Below are positions 50,877 to 58,990 of a stretch of DNA of 64,000 nt, in pieces (position 1 is the stretch's first letter; each line of letters starts with the position of its first letter). A program made the position numbers and the translations under genes. Origin of the DNA: Natrinema altunense (GTDB lineage Archaea > Halobacteriota > Halobacteria > Halobacteriales > Natrialbaceae); contig NZ_JNCS01000003.1 in assembly GCF_000731985.1 (NCBI RefSeq), positions 186,001 to 250,000 on the forward strand, given 5' to 3'. Under the pieces are notes generated by a model. The model was given only the letters and a program-made list of their open reading frames with translations. It was not told the DNA's origin and searched no databases.

Positions 50877-52296
50877 CGCGATCACCCCAGAGGACCGCCG
50901 GCAGTTCCTCGACGACGTCCGACGCGAGGAAGCCGAACTCCTGGGTTTCCGCGAGACGTTCGCCCGCGATACCGTTGACCTGTGCGCCCGCCGCGGCGGC
51001 CTCGAGCGGCTCGGCGTGTTCCAGCAGCGCCGCGACGACGCCGGCGAGCGTATCGCCGGTCCCCCCGACTTTCATCCCGGGCGTTCCGGACCGGCTGATT
51101 CGCGTCCGTTCCCCGTCGGTAATGACATCGTTTGCGCCCTTTGCGAGGACGACGTGGCCCAACTCGGCCGCAAACGACTCGATCTCGTCGGCCGCCGCGG
51201 CCAGATCGTCCGCGTCCGGGCCGCCCATCCGCGCCAGTTCGGCCCGATTGGGCGTACAGACCAGCGTGGCGTCGGTCTCGACCGACGGCACGATCTCGAG
51301 GGCGTCCGCGTCGACGACCGCCTGCCCCGTGTACGAGGCGAGGAACTGCCGGACGGCCCGGCGGGTCTCGTCGGCGGTGCCGAGTCCGGGGCCGATGACG
51401 ACGACGTCGTCGTAGCGCTCGGCGGTCTCGAGGAGGTCGTCGGCCACCGCGGGCGTGAGCACGTCGTTCTCGTAGGGCTGGACGATCAGGTCCTCGCCGT
51501 AGCCCTGGATCTCGCCGGCGACGGCGTCGGGTGCGGCGACGAAGGCGAGTTCCGCGCTGGTACGTAGCGCGGCCTGAGCGGCCAGCGCCGGCGCGCCGGT
51601 GTAGGGACCGCCGCCGATGACGTACGGCCGTCCCTCGCGACCGTCGGGCCGCGCGAGGGCGATATCGCCGGGCCCGACGAACCGCTCCGCCGCGGCCGGG
51701 ATGCCGATGTCCGCGACGGTGACGTCCGCGTCGAGGTTCGCGAGTCCCGGCTTCGCGTCGTGGAAGGTGACGACGCGGTCCGCCTCGACGCCGTTGGCCG
51801 CGTGGTCGCCCCCGTCGGCGTCGAAGCCGGAGGGGACGTCGACTGCCACGACGGTCGCGTCGGCCGCGTTGATTTCCGCGGCCGCGGTCGCCGCCGGCTC
51901 TCGGAGGTCGCCGCTAATCCCCGTCCCCAACATCGCGTCGACGACGACGTCGCAGTCGGGGAGATCGAAGCCACTCGAGTCGGTGATCTCCCGGGTGTCG
52001 TAGCCGGCTCGCTCGAGGGCGGCCCAGTTCTCGCGAGCGATCTCGGTTCCGATCAGTTCCGCACGGCCGAGCAGCAGCGTCGTCACGTCGTAGTCGTCCA
52101 GAAAGCGGGCCGCGACGAAGGCGTCGCCGCCGTTGTTCCCACGACCCGCGACGATGACGACCCGAGCGCCGGGATCGGCGACCGCACGGATCGCTCGAGC
52201 CACCGCGTGCCCGCTCGACTCCATCAACTGCTTTCGCGGCACGCCCAGCGCCGCGGCGTTCGCGTCGACGGCGGCCATTCGCTCGCCTGTGATCAT
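50869..52296 (-). CDS. nnr: bifunctional NAD(P)H-hydrate epimerase/dehydratase
   Basis: Repairs hydrated NAD(P)H: an N-terminal YjeF_N epimerase (VVIVAGRGNNGGDAFVAARF, CDVVVDAMLGTGISGDL, VDVPSGFDADGG) is fused to a C-terminal ADP/ATP-dependent dehydratase of the ribokinase fold (VVVIGPGLGTADET, CTPNRAELARMGG, VLAKGANDVI and GTGDTLAGVVAALLEHAEPL). At 475 residues the length is normal for the fusion. MITGERMAAVDANA at 52296 is the family start; the frame is open to 52347. First gene of a three-gene overlapping operon. Confidence 0.94.
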   Translation of the reverse strand: MITGERMAAVDANAAALGVPRKQLMESSGHAVARAIRAVADPGARVVIVAGRGNNGGDAFVAARFLDDYDVTTLLLGRAELIGTEIARENWAALERAGYDTREITDSSGFDLPDCDVVVDAMLGTGISGDLREPAATAAAEINAADATVVAVDVPSGFDADGGDHAANGVEADRVVTFHDAKPGLANLDADVTVADIGIPAAAERFVGPGDIALARPDGREGRPYVIGGGPYTGAPALAAQAALRTSAELAFVAAPDAVAGEIQGYGEDLIVQPYENDVLTPAVADDLLETAERYDDVVVIGPGLGTADETRRAVRQFLASYTGQAVVDADALEIVPSVETDATLVCTPNRAELARMGGPDADDLAAAADEIESFAAELGHVVLAKGANDVITDGERTRISRSGTPGMKVGGTGDTLAGVVAALLEHAEPLEAAAAGAQVNGIAGERLAETQEFGFLASDVVEELPAVLWGDRDA

Positions 52297-52394
52297 GGCT
52301 GGCAGTTCGACGGGCCGTCCGTTCAACGTTGCGGACACCACCGGCAAACATCGATAGGCAGCAGACCCAACCCCTTCGGGTCCCGTGCTCCGGT

Positions 52395-52892
52395 ATGAAC
52401 GTCTTCTGGCTCGACGAGGACCCGCGACTCGCCGCGCGCTATCACTGCGACCAGCACGTCAACAAGCTGTTGCTCGAAGCCGCGCAGGTCCTCTGTACCG
52501 CGGCCCGGGAGAACGGCCACGAGGCCGACTACCTCTACCGAGCGACCCACGTCGATCACCCCGTCACGAAGTGGGCCACCGAATCCCGCGCGAACTGGCT
52601 CCGCCTGCGGGAGCACGCCGCGGCGCTGAACGAGGAGTTCGTCGAGCGTTACGGGAAAGACGACGACCACGCCTCCTGGCAGGTGATCGAGCGCATCGAT
52701 CCCGCCGCGATTTCGTTTCCCGCCGACGAGCCGACGCCCCGTCCACAGGCGATGCCCGACGAGTACACGCGGGCCGACGACCCCGTCGCCGCTTACCGCG
52801 CCTACTACGCCGGCGAGAAGGCCGACTGGGCCGAGTGGAAGTACACCGACGAACCGCCGTGGCTCGAGGCCTTGCTCCCGGAACGCGAGTGA
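52395..52892 (+). CDS. conserved phage-type protein of unknown function
   Basis: A 165-residue protein starting MNVFWLDEDPRLAARYHCDQ, then HVNKLLLEAAQVLCTAAREN, YLYRATHVDHPVTKWATESR and EFVERYGKDDDHASW. This pattern of His, Cys, Lys and Asn residues is one I know from uncharacterised proteins in tailed phages and scattered cellular genomes; the conserved polar residues suggest an enzyme, but no reaction is established to my knowledge. The ATG at 52395 begins the conserved block; the frame is open from 52329. It is divergent from nnr. Confidence 0.72.
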   Translation: MNVFWLDEDPRLAARYHCDQHVNKLLLEAAQVLCTAARENGHEADYLYRATHVDHPVTKWATESRANWLRLREHAAALNEEFVERYGKDDDHASWQVIERIDPAAISFPADEPTPRPQAMPDEYTRADDPVAAYRAYYAGEKADWAEWKYTDEPPWLEALLPERE

Positions 52893-52999
52893 GGGACACC
52901 CGCCTCCCATGCGGTTTCTCGCACGACCACGGCCGTACGCGAATTTACTGATTCGTCGATCCGCCGAGGTGACGACGGTCGTCTCGAGCGACGGCCGAC

Positions 53000-53278
53000 T
53001 CAGTACCTGATCTCGAACCCGTCCTCGCCTCGGGGTTCCTCGTACTCGACCGTGACATCTTCGACGTCGGCCGCGGGACTGCCCGTGTAACACCACTCGA
53101 CCATCCCTTCGACGGCGTCCTTCGAGCCCTCGAAGACTGCCTCCACTCGTCCGTCGTCTAAGTTCTTCACCCAGCCGTCGACGCCCATCTCTTCGGCCGT
53201 ATCACGGGTGTTCGCGCGGTAGTAGACGCCCTGTACCGTCCCCGAAACGAAAACGTGTGCACGGGTTCGTGTCGCCAT
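53000..53278 (-). CDS. acyP: acylphosphatase
   Basis: A 92-residue enzyme that hydrolyses acylphosphates such as carbamoyl or acetyl phosphate. AHVFVSGTVQGVYYRANTRD holds the catalytic Arg (YYR) and GWVKNLDDGRVEAVFEGSK the catalytic Asn (KNL). The open frame continues upstream to 53515, but the family begins at MATRTRAHVF (53278), with a T-rich promoter-like element about 30 bp before it. No operon partner. Confidence 0.94.
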   Translation of the reverse strand: MATRTRAHVFVSGTVQGVYYRANTRDTAEEMGVDGWVKNLDDGRVEAVFEGSKDAVEGMVEWCYTGSPAADVEDVTVEYEEPRGEDGFEIRY

Positions 53279-53532
53279 GTGAGTGGCATCGATCGCGACC
53301 GTGAAAAATCCGCTTCCGATCACCACACGGCGGAAGTAACGGAGATACCTCGACCGCCCATTCCGGTAGCGGGACGGCATCGCGACGGGGTTCGTTTCGA
53401 CCGATACGAATGACGGTCGTCCCTCGTCATTGCGTTCACTCCCGTCTCGGACCCTCGGGAACCGGATGCGAGGAGGACGACGAGTAGCGTCCGTCCGTGA
53501 TTTGACTCGTCGCAAGGGTCGGACACACCGCG
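53279..53532. other. intergenic region between acyP and the iron-box pair
   Basis: I see no gene here. The open frames crossing it are basic and lack haloarchaeal protein character. It should contain the acyP promoter on the minus strand; the regulatory palindromes of the next gene begin at 53533. Confidence 0.5.
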
Positions 53533-53550
53533 ATTTAGGCCGACCTAAAT
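53533..53550. promoter_or_regulatory. iron-box-like palindrome 1 (DtxR-family type)
   Basis: ATTTAGGCC-GACCTAAAT is a near-perfect 18-bp inverted repeat, differing only at the centre. TTAGG...CCTAA half-sites are the hallmark of DtxR/IdeR-type metal-dependent repressor operators. It lies 40-57 bp before the ATG of the secreted protein, upstream of its likely core promoter. Confidence 0.55.
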
Positions 53551-53566
53551 AGTAAGACGTAAGTTG

Positions 53567-53584
53567 TTTTAGGCGGGCCTAAAA
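53567..53584. promoter_or_regulatory. iron-box-like palindrome 2 (DtxR-family type)
   Basis: TTTTAGGCG-GGCCTAAAA is a second 18-bp palindrome of the same motif, centred 34 bp from the first. It lies only 6-23 bp before the ATG, so a bound repressor would cover the expected transcription start. Confidence 0.6.
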
Positions 53585-53589
53585 GTCGT

Positions 53590-54807
53590 ATGCCACGATC
53601 GAAACGAAGCGGTTCGACTCGATTATTGACGGTGCTCGTTGCTGGACTGCTCTGTTGTTCGCTGCTCGGCGGAGTGGGAGCCGTCACCGCCTCCTCCACC
53701 TCGAACGTCTACGTCACCGTGTCGGATATCGCCGTCTCGGATGACGATCCGACGACCGACGACGCCATCACGGTCACGCCGACGATTCGACACTCGAGCG
53801 GGCACGACGGCGGCTTCCAGGTCACGCAGGTCGTTCTGGAGGCCCCCGACCGAGGCAAGGTCGACGACGCCGACGATCTCGGCTCGATCGCCTCCGGGGA
53901 GACCATCGACGTGCCCCTCCAGACGACGTTCGACACGGCGGGGGAAAAGCGACTCATCGTCAAAGTACGCGGTATCAAGGAAGACGCTGACGGGAACACC
54001 CAGCAGGTCGGTGTCATCGAGCGGCCCGTGTACGTCAGCGTCTCCGAACCCTCGTCGGACTCGGCGACGGACCCGCGGCTCCGGATCGACGCCAACCGCG
54101 CGGTCGCCGGCACCGAGATCCCGGTGACGGTCACGGTCTCGAACGGCGACGACGAGGCCCTGACCGACCTCGTCGCTCACCTCGACGGCGACGGCACCGT
54201 CGAAGAACCGACTCGAATTCACCCGACGCTCGAGGCCGGGAACATGACGACCTTCGATTTCCGCGTCCGGGCCGACGAAGCCGGTCAAAGCAGCCTCGAA
54301 GCCGCATTGGAATACGACGACGGCAACCGAGTGGAGACCGTCCAATCGATCCGAGTCGAACCGCTGCGCGAGGACGTCGATCTGTACGCGTCGGTTCTCG
54401 AGCGTAACGAATCGACGGTGCTGCAGTATCGCGTCACCAACCGGGGGAACGCTCCGATCGACGACGTAAGCGTCTCGGGCCAAACGGGGAGCGAGCGGTT
54501 GCCGGGCGCGACGATCGCGACCGTCGACGCTGCTTCGGCCGAGACGGTGTCCATTCCCATCGACGAGACGCTGACCGGGACTGCCGAGATCGAGGCGGCG
54601 TACACGATCGACGACCGCAGGAATCGGACGACCCGGACGATCGAAATCACCGGCGCGACCGCGACCGAGTCCGACATCGCTTCCATCGGTGGACAGTCGA
54701 TTATCGCCGCCGGCGCGTCGGGCGCGGGATCGTTGTTCGGGGCGGTAATCGTCCTTCTCGGCCTCGGTGGGATCTCGTTCCTCGGCTATCGCCAGTGGAA
54801 TCGGTAA
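53590..54807 (+). CDS. secreted, membrane-anchored CARDB/COG1361-like surface protein
   Basis: A 405-residue protein with a Sec signal peptide (LLTVLVAGLLCCSLLGGVGA, about residues 12-31), three or so immunoglobulin-like CARDB/NEW3 domains (for example EIPVTVTVSNGDDEALTDLV and VLQYRVTNRGNAPIDDVSVS), and a C-terminal membrane helix (GSLFGAVIVLLGLGGISFLG) with a short basic tail. It should face outward from the membrane. Two DtxR-type palindromes precede it, so metal-dependent control is likely, which hints at a role in metal uptake or envelope response. No transporter genes are adjacent, and it is probably monocistronic. Confidence 0.82.
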   Translation: MPRSKRSGSTRLLTVLVAGLLCCSLLGGVGAVTASSTSNVYVTVSDIAVSDDDPTTDDAITVTPTIRHSSGHDGGFQVTQVVLEAPDRGKVDDADDLGSIASGETIDVPLQTTFDTAGEKRLIVKVRGIKEDADGNTQQVGVIERPVYVSVSEPSSDSATDPRLRIDANRAVAGTEIPVTVTVSNGDDEALTDLVAHLDGDGTVEEPTRIHPTLEAGNMTTFDFRVRADEAGQSSLEAALEYDDGNRVETVQSIRVEPLREDVDLYASVLERNESTVLQYRVTNRGNAPIDDVSVSGQTGSERLPGATIATVDAASAETVSIPIDETLTGTAEIEAAYTIDDRRNRTTRTIEITGATATESDIASIGGQSIIAAGASGAGSLFGAVIVLLGLGGISFLGYRQWNR

Positions 54808-54841
54808 GCAAGTCGTAACGACGGGACTCCGTCGTCCCGCG

Positions 54842-55723
54842 CTATGTACCCGTTCTGAGGTGGTGAAAGACGTACGTCTGTGCGTAGCCGGCGTACTCAC
54901 CGCCGAGTCGGTCGCGAAGCGCTCGCGAGGTCTCGGCGTAGGAGCCGCGATCGCACTCGGGATAGTACTCCTCGATCGCCGACTTGATCCACGTATCCAG
55001 CGGGACGGCCTCGTCGAAACCCAGCGAGAACAGGAGCACGCAGTCGGCCACCTTGTCGCCGACGCCGACGAACTGCGTCAGGAACTCCCGCGCGGCTTCG
55101 TACTCGAGGTCGCGTGCGTCGGCCGGATGGGCGTTGCCGCCCGCGACCATCTCGGCAGTCCGGACGACGTAGGGAGCACGATACCCCAACCCGAGGTCGC
55201 GGAGTTCGGCCTCGGTGGCAGTCGCGAGCTGGTCCGGCGTCGGGAACGCGTGATAGGTTGCCCCGTCGAACGCGATCGGACTGCCGTATTCCCGCGCCAG
55301 CGCCGTGACCATGGTATGAATGCGGCCGACCCGCATCTGTGCCGAGCAGATAAACGAGATCAGACAGCCAAACGGCGGGTCCCGAACGAGTCGCATTCCG
55401 GGATGGGCCTCGTAGGCCTCCCGAAGCAACGGATCGTCCGGCCCGGCCGCGGCGATCGCCTCGAGATCGTCCTCGAGACGCAACAGGCGACGAACGGTCG
55501 GCTCGGCGTCGGCCGTCGATTCCCATTCGAGGCGTCCGTCGCGGGTCCGAACGCGAATCGCCTCGCCGTCGACGACCGTCGCGTACCACACGCCGGGGGC
55601 CGGCGTGTCGGTATACATCTCGCCGTCCTCGCGCCGCCAGAGGTAGCTCTGGCCGCTCTCGAGCGTTCGATACAGGTCGAGTCCCCCACCGAGATCGTCG
55701 ATCGGGATGGTCCCCGTCTCCAT
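54842..55723 (-). CDS. ogg: OGG1-type 8-oxoguanine DNA glycosylase
   Basis: A 293-residue base-excision repair enzyme. The N-terminal LDLYRTLESGQSYLWRRE matches the OGG_N domain. The helix-hairpin-helix and catalytic region FVGVGDKVADCVLLFSLGFD continues into AVPLDTWIK; the Lys of GDKVADC and the Asp of PLDTW correspond to the catalytic Lys and Asp of OGG1. CLISFICSAQMRV is the family's central helix. METGTIPIDDLGG at 55723 starts the family alignment; the frame stays open to 55981 but overlaps the neighbouring promoter. Convergent with the surface-protein gene. Confidence 0.9.
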   Translation of the reverse strand: METGTIPIDDLGGGLDLYRTLESGQSYLWRREDGEMYTDTPAPGVWYATVVDGEAIRVRTRDGRLEWESTADAEPTVRRLLRLEDDLEAIAAAGPDDPLLREAYEAHPGMRLVRDPPFGCLISFICSAQMRVGRIHTMVTALAREYGSPIAFDGATYHAFPTPDQLATATEAELRDLGLGYRAPYVVRTAEMVAGGNAHPADARDLEYEAAREFLTQFVGVGDKVADCVLLFSLGFDEAVPLDTWIKSAIEEYYPECDRGSYAETSRALRDRLGGEYAGYAQTYVFHHLRTGT

Positions 55724-55865
55724 TCGGTCGGCCCTTCGGGCGTGTGGGTCCTTTGCCTTTCGAAGCGAGCCGCCGTGGGACGGCCGCCGAACGGAGACGG
55801 CCCGTCGCGACGGCCCGACCGCCACGAGGCGAACCTTCTTACTGTATGCGATACAACGTCTATAC

Positions 55866-56354
55866 ATGAATTGCAGGGTCGTCGTCGAAGCTGCCGTGCC
55901 GGTATTCGACGTTGAAACGGAGGACGAGGCGATCCGTATCGCCATCTCGAAGACGGGCGAGATGCTGAACCCTGACCTCAATTACGTCGAGATCAACATG
56001 GGCGAGCGAACCTCGCCGTCGGGCGAGGAACTACCGCCCGCGTTCATCGCGGCCGACGAAGCGCTCGTCGCGCTCGAACTGGAGATGACCGTCTTCAACG
56101 TCGAGCGCGAGGAACACGCCTCGCGTATCGCCCGGAAAGAGATCGGCCAACTCCTCGAGAACATCCCGCTCGAGGTCAAGCGGGTCGATGTCCTGGAAGA
56201 CGAGGACGGCGACGAAGTGGCGGAGACGGGTGACGACTCGGCGGACGGCGATCATGCGGACGAGCAAGTCGACACGGCCGGCGCCTCGGACGCCGAACCC
56301 GACGAGGAAGACGACGAGGAGATCCTTCCCGAGTTCGAGGACCTCGTCGAGTAA
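55866..56354 (+). CDS. DUF555 / UPF0212 family protein
   Basis: A 162-residue protein. MNCRVVVEAAVPVFDVETED, then DEAIRIAISKTGEMLNPDLN, YVEINMG and VFNVEREEHASRIARKEIGQ are the conserved blocks of the archaeal UPF0212 family, for which no function is known. The C-terminal 50 residues are an acidic tail typical of haloarchaeal versions. It is transcribed divergently from ogg; a cttact element about 27 bp before the ATG may be its TATA box. Confidence 0.9.
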   Translation: MNCRVVVEAAVPVFDVETEDEAIRIAISKTGEMLNPDLNYVEINMGERTSPSGEELPPAFIAADEALVALELEMTVFNVEREEHASRIARKEIGQLLENIPLEVKRVDVLEDEDGDEVAETGDDSADGDHADEQVDTAGASDAEPDEEDDEEILPEFEDLVE

Positions 56355-56570
56355 TTCCGACCGGCAGCCCCGTCGATCGGATCGTCGGCCCGCCCGAACG
56401 AGTTCTGACGCTTCGTAGCAGCCACCTACTGAGCGGCGAGTACGGCGATCCCAGCCGATACTTCGGCTCGTCGTGTTCGGCGGCGGCCGCCAACAGAGAC
56501 GGCTGGACGAGTGACGGAAATGCGTCTCACTGGTTGGTATAGCGATCTATCGGAGGATGCGACGAGTTGC

Positions 56571-56807
56571 TCAGTCTGCAGTTGCGGCGACTGCTTCCTG
56601 CTCCCCTTCCCGCATGTTCTTCGTAATTCCCCCGGCGAGTGCAAAAACAGCGGCTTTGTGGTCGGTTTTCGATTTGTGGATCGATGTCGGTCGAATACCC
56701 CGCGACTCGTATTCTTCGAGGTCGATCTGACAGTCCTCCCACGCTGCACACTGATTGGATACCTCTGCGAGAAGGCCGTGAAGGTGAATGAGCTCCTGCT
56801 TCTTCAT
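56571..56807 (-). CDS. UPF0058 family protein
   Basis: A 78-residue protein starting MKKQELIHLHGLLAEVSNQC, followed by the strongly conserved block YESRGIRPTSIHKSKTDHKA and AVFALAGGITKNMREGEQEA. The conserved His and Cys residues suggest metal binding, but the family has no proven function. Two in-frame ATGs, 56813 and 56807, lie two codons apart. The family begins at 56807, whereas a tataat element about 26 bp before 56813 would favour the first in a leaderless message. Confidence 0.9.
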   Translation of the reverse strand: MKKQELIHLHGLLAEVSNQCAAWEDCQIDLEEYESRGIRPTSIHKSKTDHKAAVFALAGGITKNMREGEQEAVAATAD

Positions 56808-57094
56808 AACCATCTGCTCCTATCCACTGCAGGGTTATATTATTATCTTGAGTCGCGTTAACACACCTTCAACGTTGTACGTCTGATGTATCACTGTAGA
56901 AGATACTTCGAATGCTGTCCCTACACGAGGAAAACCGCACGACGTAGCGGGGGTACGATTCTATTTACGCGCATAATAACTGCTTTCTTTCCAGCTTCCG
57001 ATACGCTGCGTTCGGAGAGTTAAACCGTGGCTACTACTGGAACGACGGTGTGAAAATGTTAGTTGGGGTATCAGACGGGAGCGCGATTTCGACG

Positions 57095-57274
57095 CTACCC
57101 GAGCTGTTTCAGCGTCTGTAGATCACGGTCGGTTCGCATGAACTCGGCGGTCCGACGGGAGGCATGACAGTTCGGACAGTGAAACATCTCGGCGGCCGCG
57201 GGGAGGTCGTCCGGAGAAGTCTGCCAGTCCTTCGTACACTCGGGACACAACAGTTGGACGGTCGTTCTATCCAT
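57095..57274 (-). CDS. small zinc-ribbon protein
   Basis: A 59-residue protein with two CxxC knuckles: LLCPECTKDW (C10, C13) and FHCPNCHASR (C33, C36), forming a rubredoxin-like zinc ribbon. The rest, AEFMRTDRDLQTLKQLG, is a short helix. It belongs to a group of haloarchaeal zinc-ribbon proteins of unknown partner. The frame is open far upstream and antisense to other signals, but the ATG at 57274 lies about 27 bp after a T-rich tttttac box. TFB is the next gene upstream on the same strand. Confidence 0.8.
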   Translation of the reverse strand: MDRTTVQLLCPECTKDWQTSPDDLPAAAEMFHCPNCHASRRTAEFMRTDRDLQTLKQLG

Positions 57275-57384
57275 GTCACATTCTTTCACATGAGCGGTAA
57301 AAAACGTTGTCGCGGTTCCAGACGACCGAAAAAGACCACCCGCGTCATCACGACGCGACAGACACGGCCGCAGACTCGGCCGAT

Positions 57385-58365
57385 TTAGGCGGGTGCGGCC
57401 GTGTCCGAGGCCTCGAGCAGTTCCTTGTACCGGTTGCGGATGGTCACTTCGGAGATGCTCGCGACCTCGCTGACCTCGTTTTGGGTGACCTTCTCGTTGG
57501 TCAGCAGGGCGGCGGCGTACACCGCTGCTGCGGCGAGGCCGACCGGGGACTTCCCGCTGTGGACGCCCTCCTGACGGGCCGATTCGAGCAGTTCGCGGGC
57601 CATGCGCTCGGTCTCGTCGGAGAGATCGAGATCGCTGACGAACCGCGGCACGTAGTGTTCGGGATCGGCCGGTTTGACCTCGAGGCCGAGTTCCCGGATG
57701 ATGTAGCGGTACGTGCGGGTCAGTTCCATCTTCTCGACGCGGGAGACCGCGGAGATCTCGTCGAGACTGCGCGGCGTCCCGGCCTGGCGGGCGGCGGCGT
57801 ACAGCGAGGACGTCGCGACGCCTTCGATGGAGCGCCCCGGAAGCAGGTCCTCCTCGAGTGCGCGTCGATAGATGACTGACGCGGTCTCGCGGACGTTCTC
57901 CGGGAGGCCGAGCGCGCTGGCCATCCGATCGATCTCGCCGAGCGCTTGCTTCAGGTTCCGTTCCTTGGAGTCGCGGGTACGGAAGCGCTCGTTCCACGTG
58001 CGCAGGCGCTGCATCTTCTGGCGCTGGCGACTCGAGAGCGACCGGCCGTAGGCGTCCTTGTCCTGCCAGCCGATGTTCGTCGAGAGTCCCTGGTCGTGCA
58101 TCATGTTGGTCGTCGGCGCACCGACGCGGGACTTCTCGTCTTTCTCGGCGGCGTCGAACGCACGCCACTCGGGACCGCGGTCGATTTCGTCTTCCTCGAC
58201 GACGAGGCCACAGTCCGTACAGACCGTTTCGGCGTGTTCGTCGTCCGAGATCAGGCGCCCGCCACATTCGGGGCAGTGTTCCTGTTCGTCGGATACCGCC
58301 GTGTTTTCCTCCTCGGTTTCGGGCTCCCGCTCGTTCGTGTAGGTTCGGATGCTTGTGTCTGTCAT
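57385..58365 (-). CDS. tfb: transcription initiation factor TFB
   Basis: Recruits RNA polymerase to the TBP-bound promoter. The 326-residue protein has the N-terminal zinc ribbon (C31, C34, C49, C52 in CPECGG and CTDCG), the B-finger region (DRGPEWRAFDAAEKDEKSRV), and two cyclin repeats, each closing with a helix-turn-helix (GTPRSLDEISAVSRVEKMEL; TQNEVSEVASISEVTIRNRY). Full length and intact, so a functional TFB; haloarchaea carry several. A strong TATA box lies about 90 bp before the ATG, implying an untranslated leader. Confidence 0.96.
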   Translation of the reverse strand: MTDTSIRTYTNEREPETEEENTAVSDEQEHCPECGGRLISDDEHAETVCTDCGLVVEEDEIDRGPEWRAFDAAEKDEKSRVGAPTTNMMHDQGLSTNIGWQDKDAYGRSLSSRQRQKMQRLRTWNERFRTRDSKERNLKQALGEIDRMASALGLPENVRETASVIYRRALEEDLLPGRSIEGVATSSLYAAARQAGTPRSLDEISAVSRVEKMELTRTYRYIIRELGLEVKPADPEHYVPRFVSDLDLSDETERMARELLESARQEGVHSGKSPVGLAAAAVYAAALLTNEKVTQNEVSEVASISEVTIRNRYKELLEASDTAAPA

Positions 58366-58453
58366 AGCGTATCGGGTGGGTTACTCGGGGCTCCCGGGTG
58401 GGGTAACCAGAAGAAACCCGGTCGCCTCGGCTAACATAGGGTAAGGTCGTAAG

Positions 58454-58463
58454 GCATATAAAC
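58454..58463 (-). promoter_or_regulatory. probable TFB promoter TATA box
   Basis: On the minus strand the stretch gtttatatgcc follows a cgaaag element resembling a BRE. Initiation about 27 nt downstream would give a leader of roughly 65 nt before the tfb ATG, unlike the leaderless genes around. Further TATA-like runs (58477-58530) make alternative starts possible. Confidence 0.4.
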
Positions 58464-58579
58464 CTTTCGCCTACTTTATAAATTGACTGGGTTTTCTGTT
58501 ATATAGGTTCTGGTTATATACTTATTAATCGTTTGAAATGGTACGGTGAGGACTCAGACTTCCCGGCGAACGGACCCCG

Positions 58580-58867
58580 CTACTCGACGGTAAAGAGGTG
58601 GCCGTCCCTCGGTACGTCGAACAACCCGATGCGGGCACCGGCGTCGAGCCACGCGTGTCCGTAGGAGAACGACGCGAGCGCGTTGACGGGATCGCCTTGC
58701 TCACGAAAGTGCCTCCCGTCCTCCAGATAAGACGCCGCCATCTCGTAGCAATCGGCGGCGGCCTCGGCCATCGGCGTCCCGTCGGGCGGCGCGATCGTTG
58801 CCGCTTCGAGCGCCGCTGCTAACAACTCGCCGTACCGGTTCGTCTTCTCCTCGAGATCGGCAGCCAT
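58580..58867 (-). CDS. DUF357 domain protein
   Basis: A 95-residue helical protein: MAADLEEKTNRYGELLAAAL, then AEAAADCYEMAASYLEDGRH and DPVNALASFSYGHAWLDAGA, followed by RIGLFDVP. This is the archaeal DUF357 family, a helical bundle without known function; the ASFSYGHAWLDAGAR motif is its best conserved part. It lies 214 bp upstream of tfb in the same direction and close to the divergent thioredoxin reductase fusion. Confidence 0.9.
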   Translation of the reverse strand: MAADLEEKTNRYGELLAAALEAATIAPPDGTPMAEAAADCYEMAASYLEDGRHFREQGDPVNALASFSYGHAWLDAGARIGLFDVPRDGHLFTVE

Positions 58868-58990
58868 GGTCGACTCTCGTCGCTCGGCCCCGTAAGTGCG
58901 TCGGCGTCCGTGGCGACCGGACCCGCACAGTAAGGAGGAGAGATTGCTGAGAGCGCAAGGCGTTTAGGCGCTCTATCCGAAATGAGGGAC

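Noticed and set aside
53623-54900. 425-codon minus-strand frame opposite the CARDB protein
   Set aside because: Shadow; the plus strand has a signal peptide, repeats and an anchor helix.
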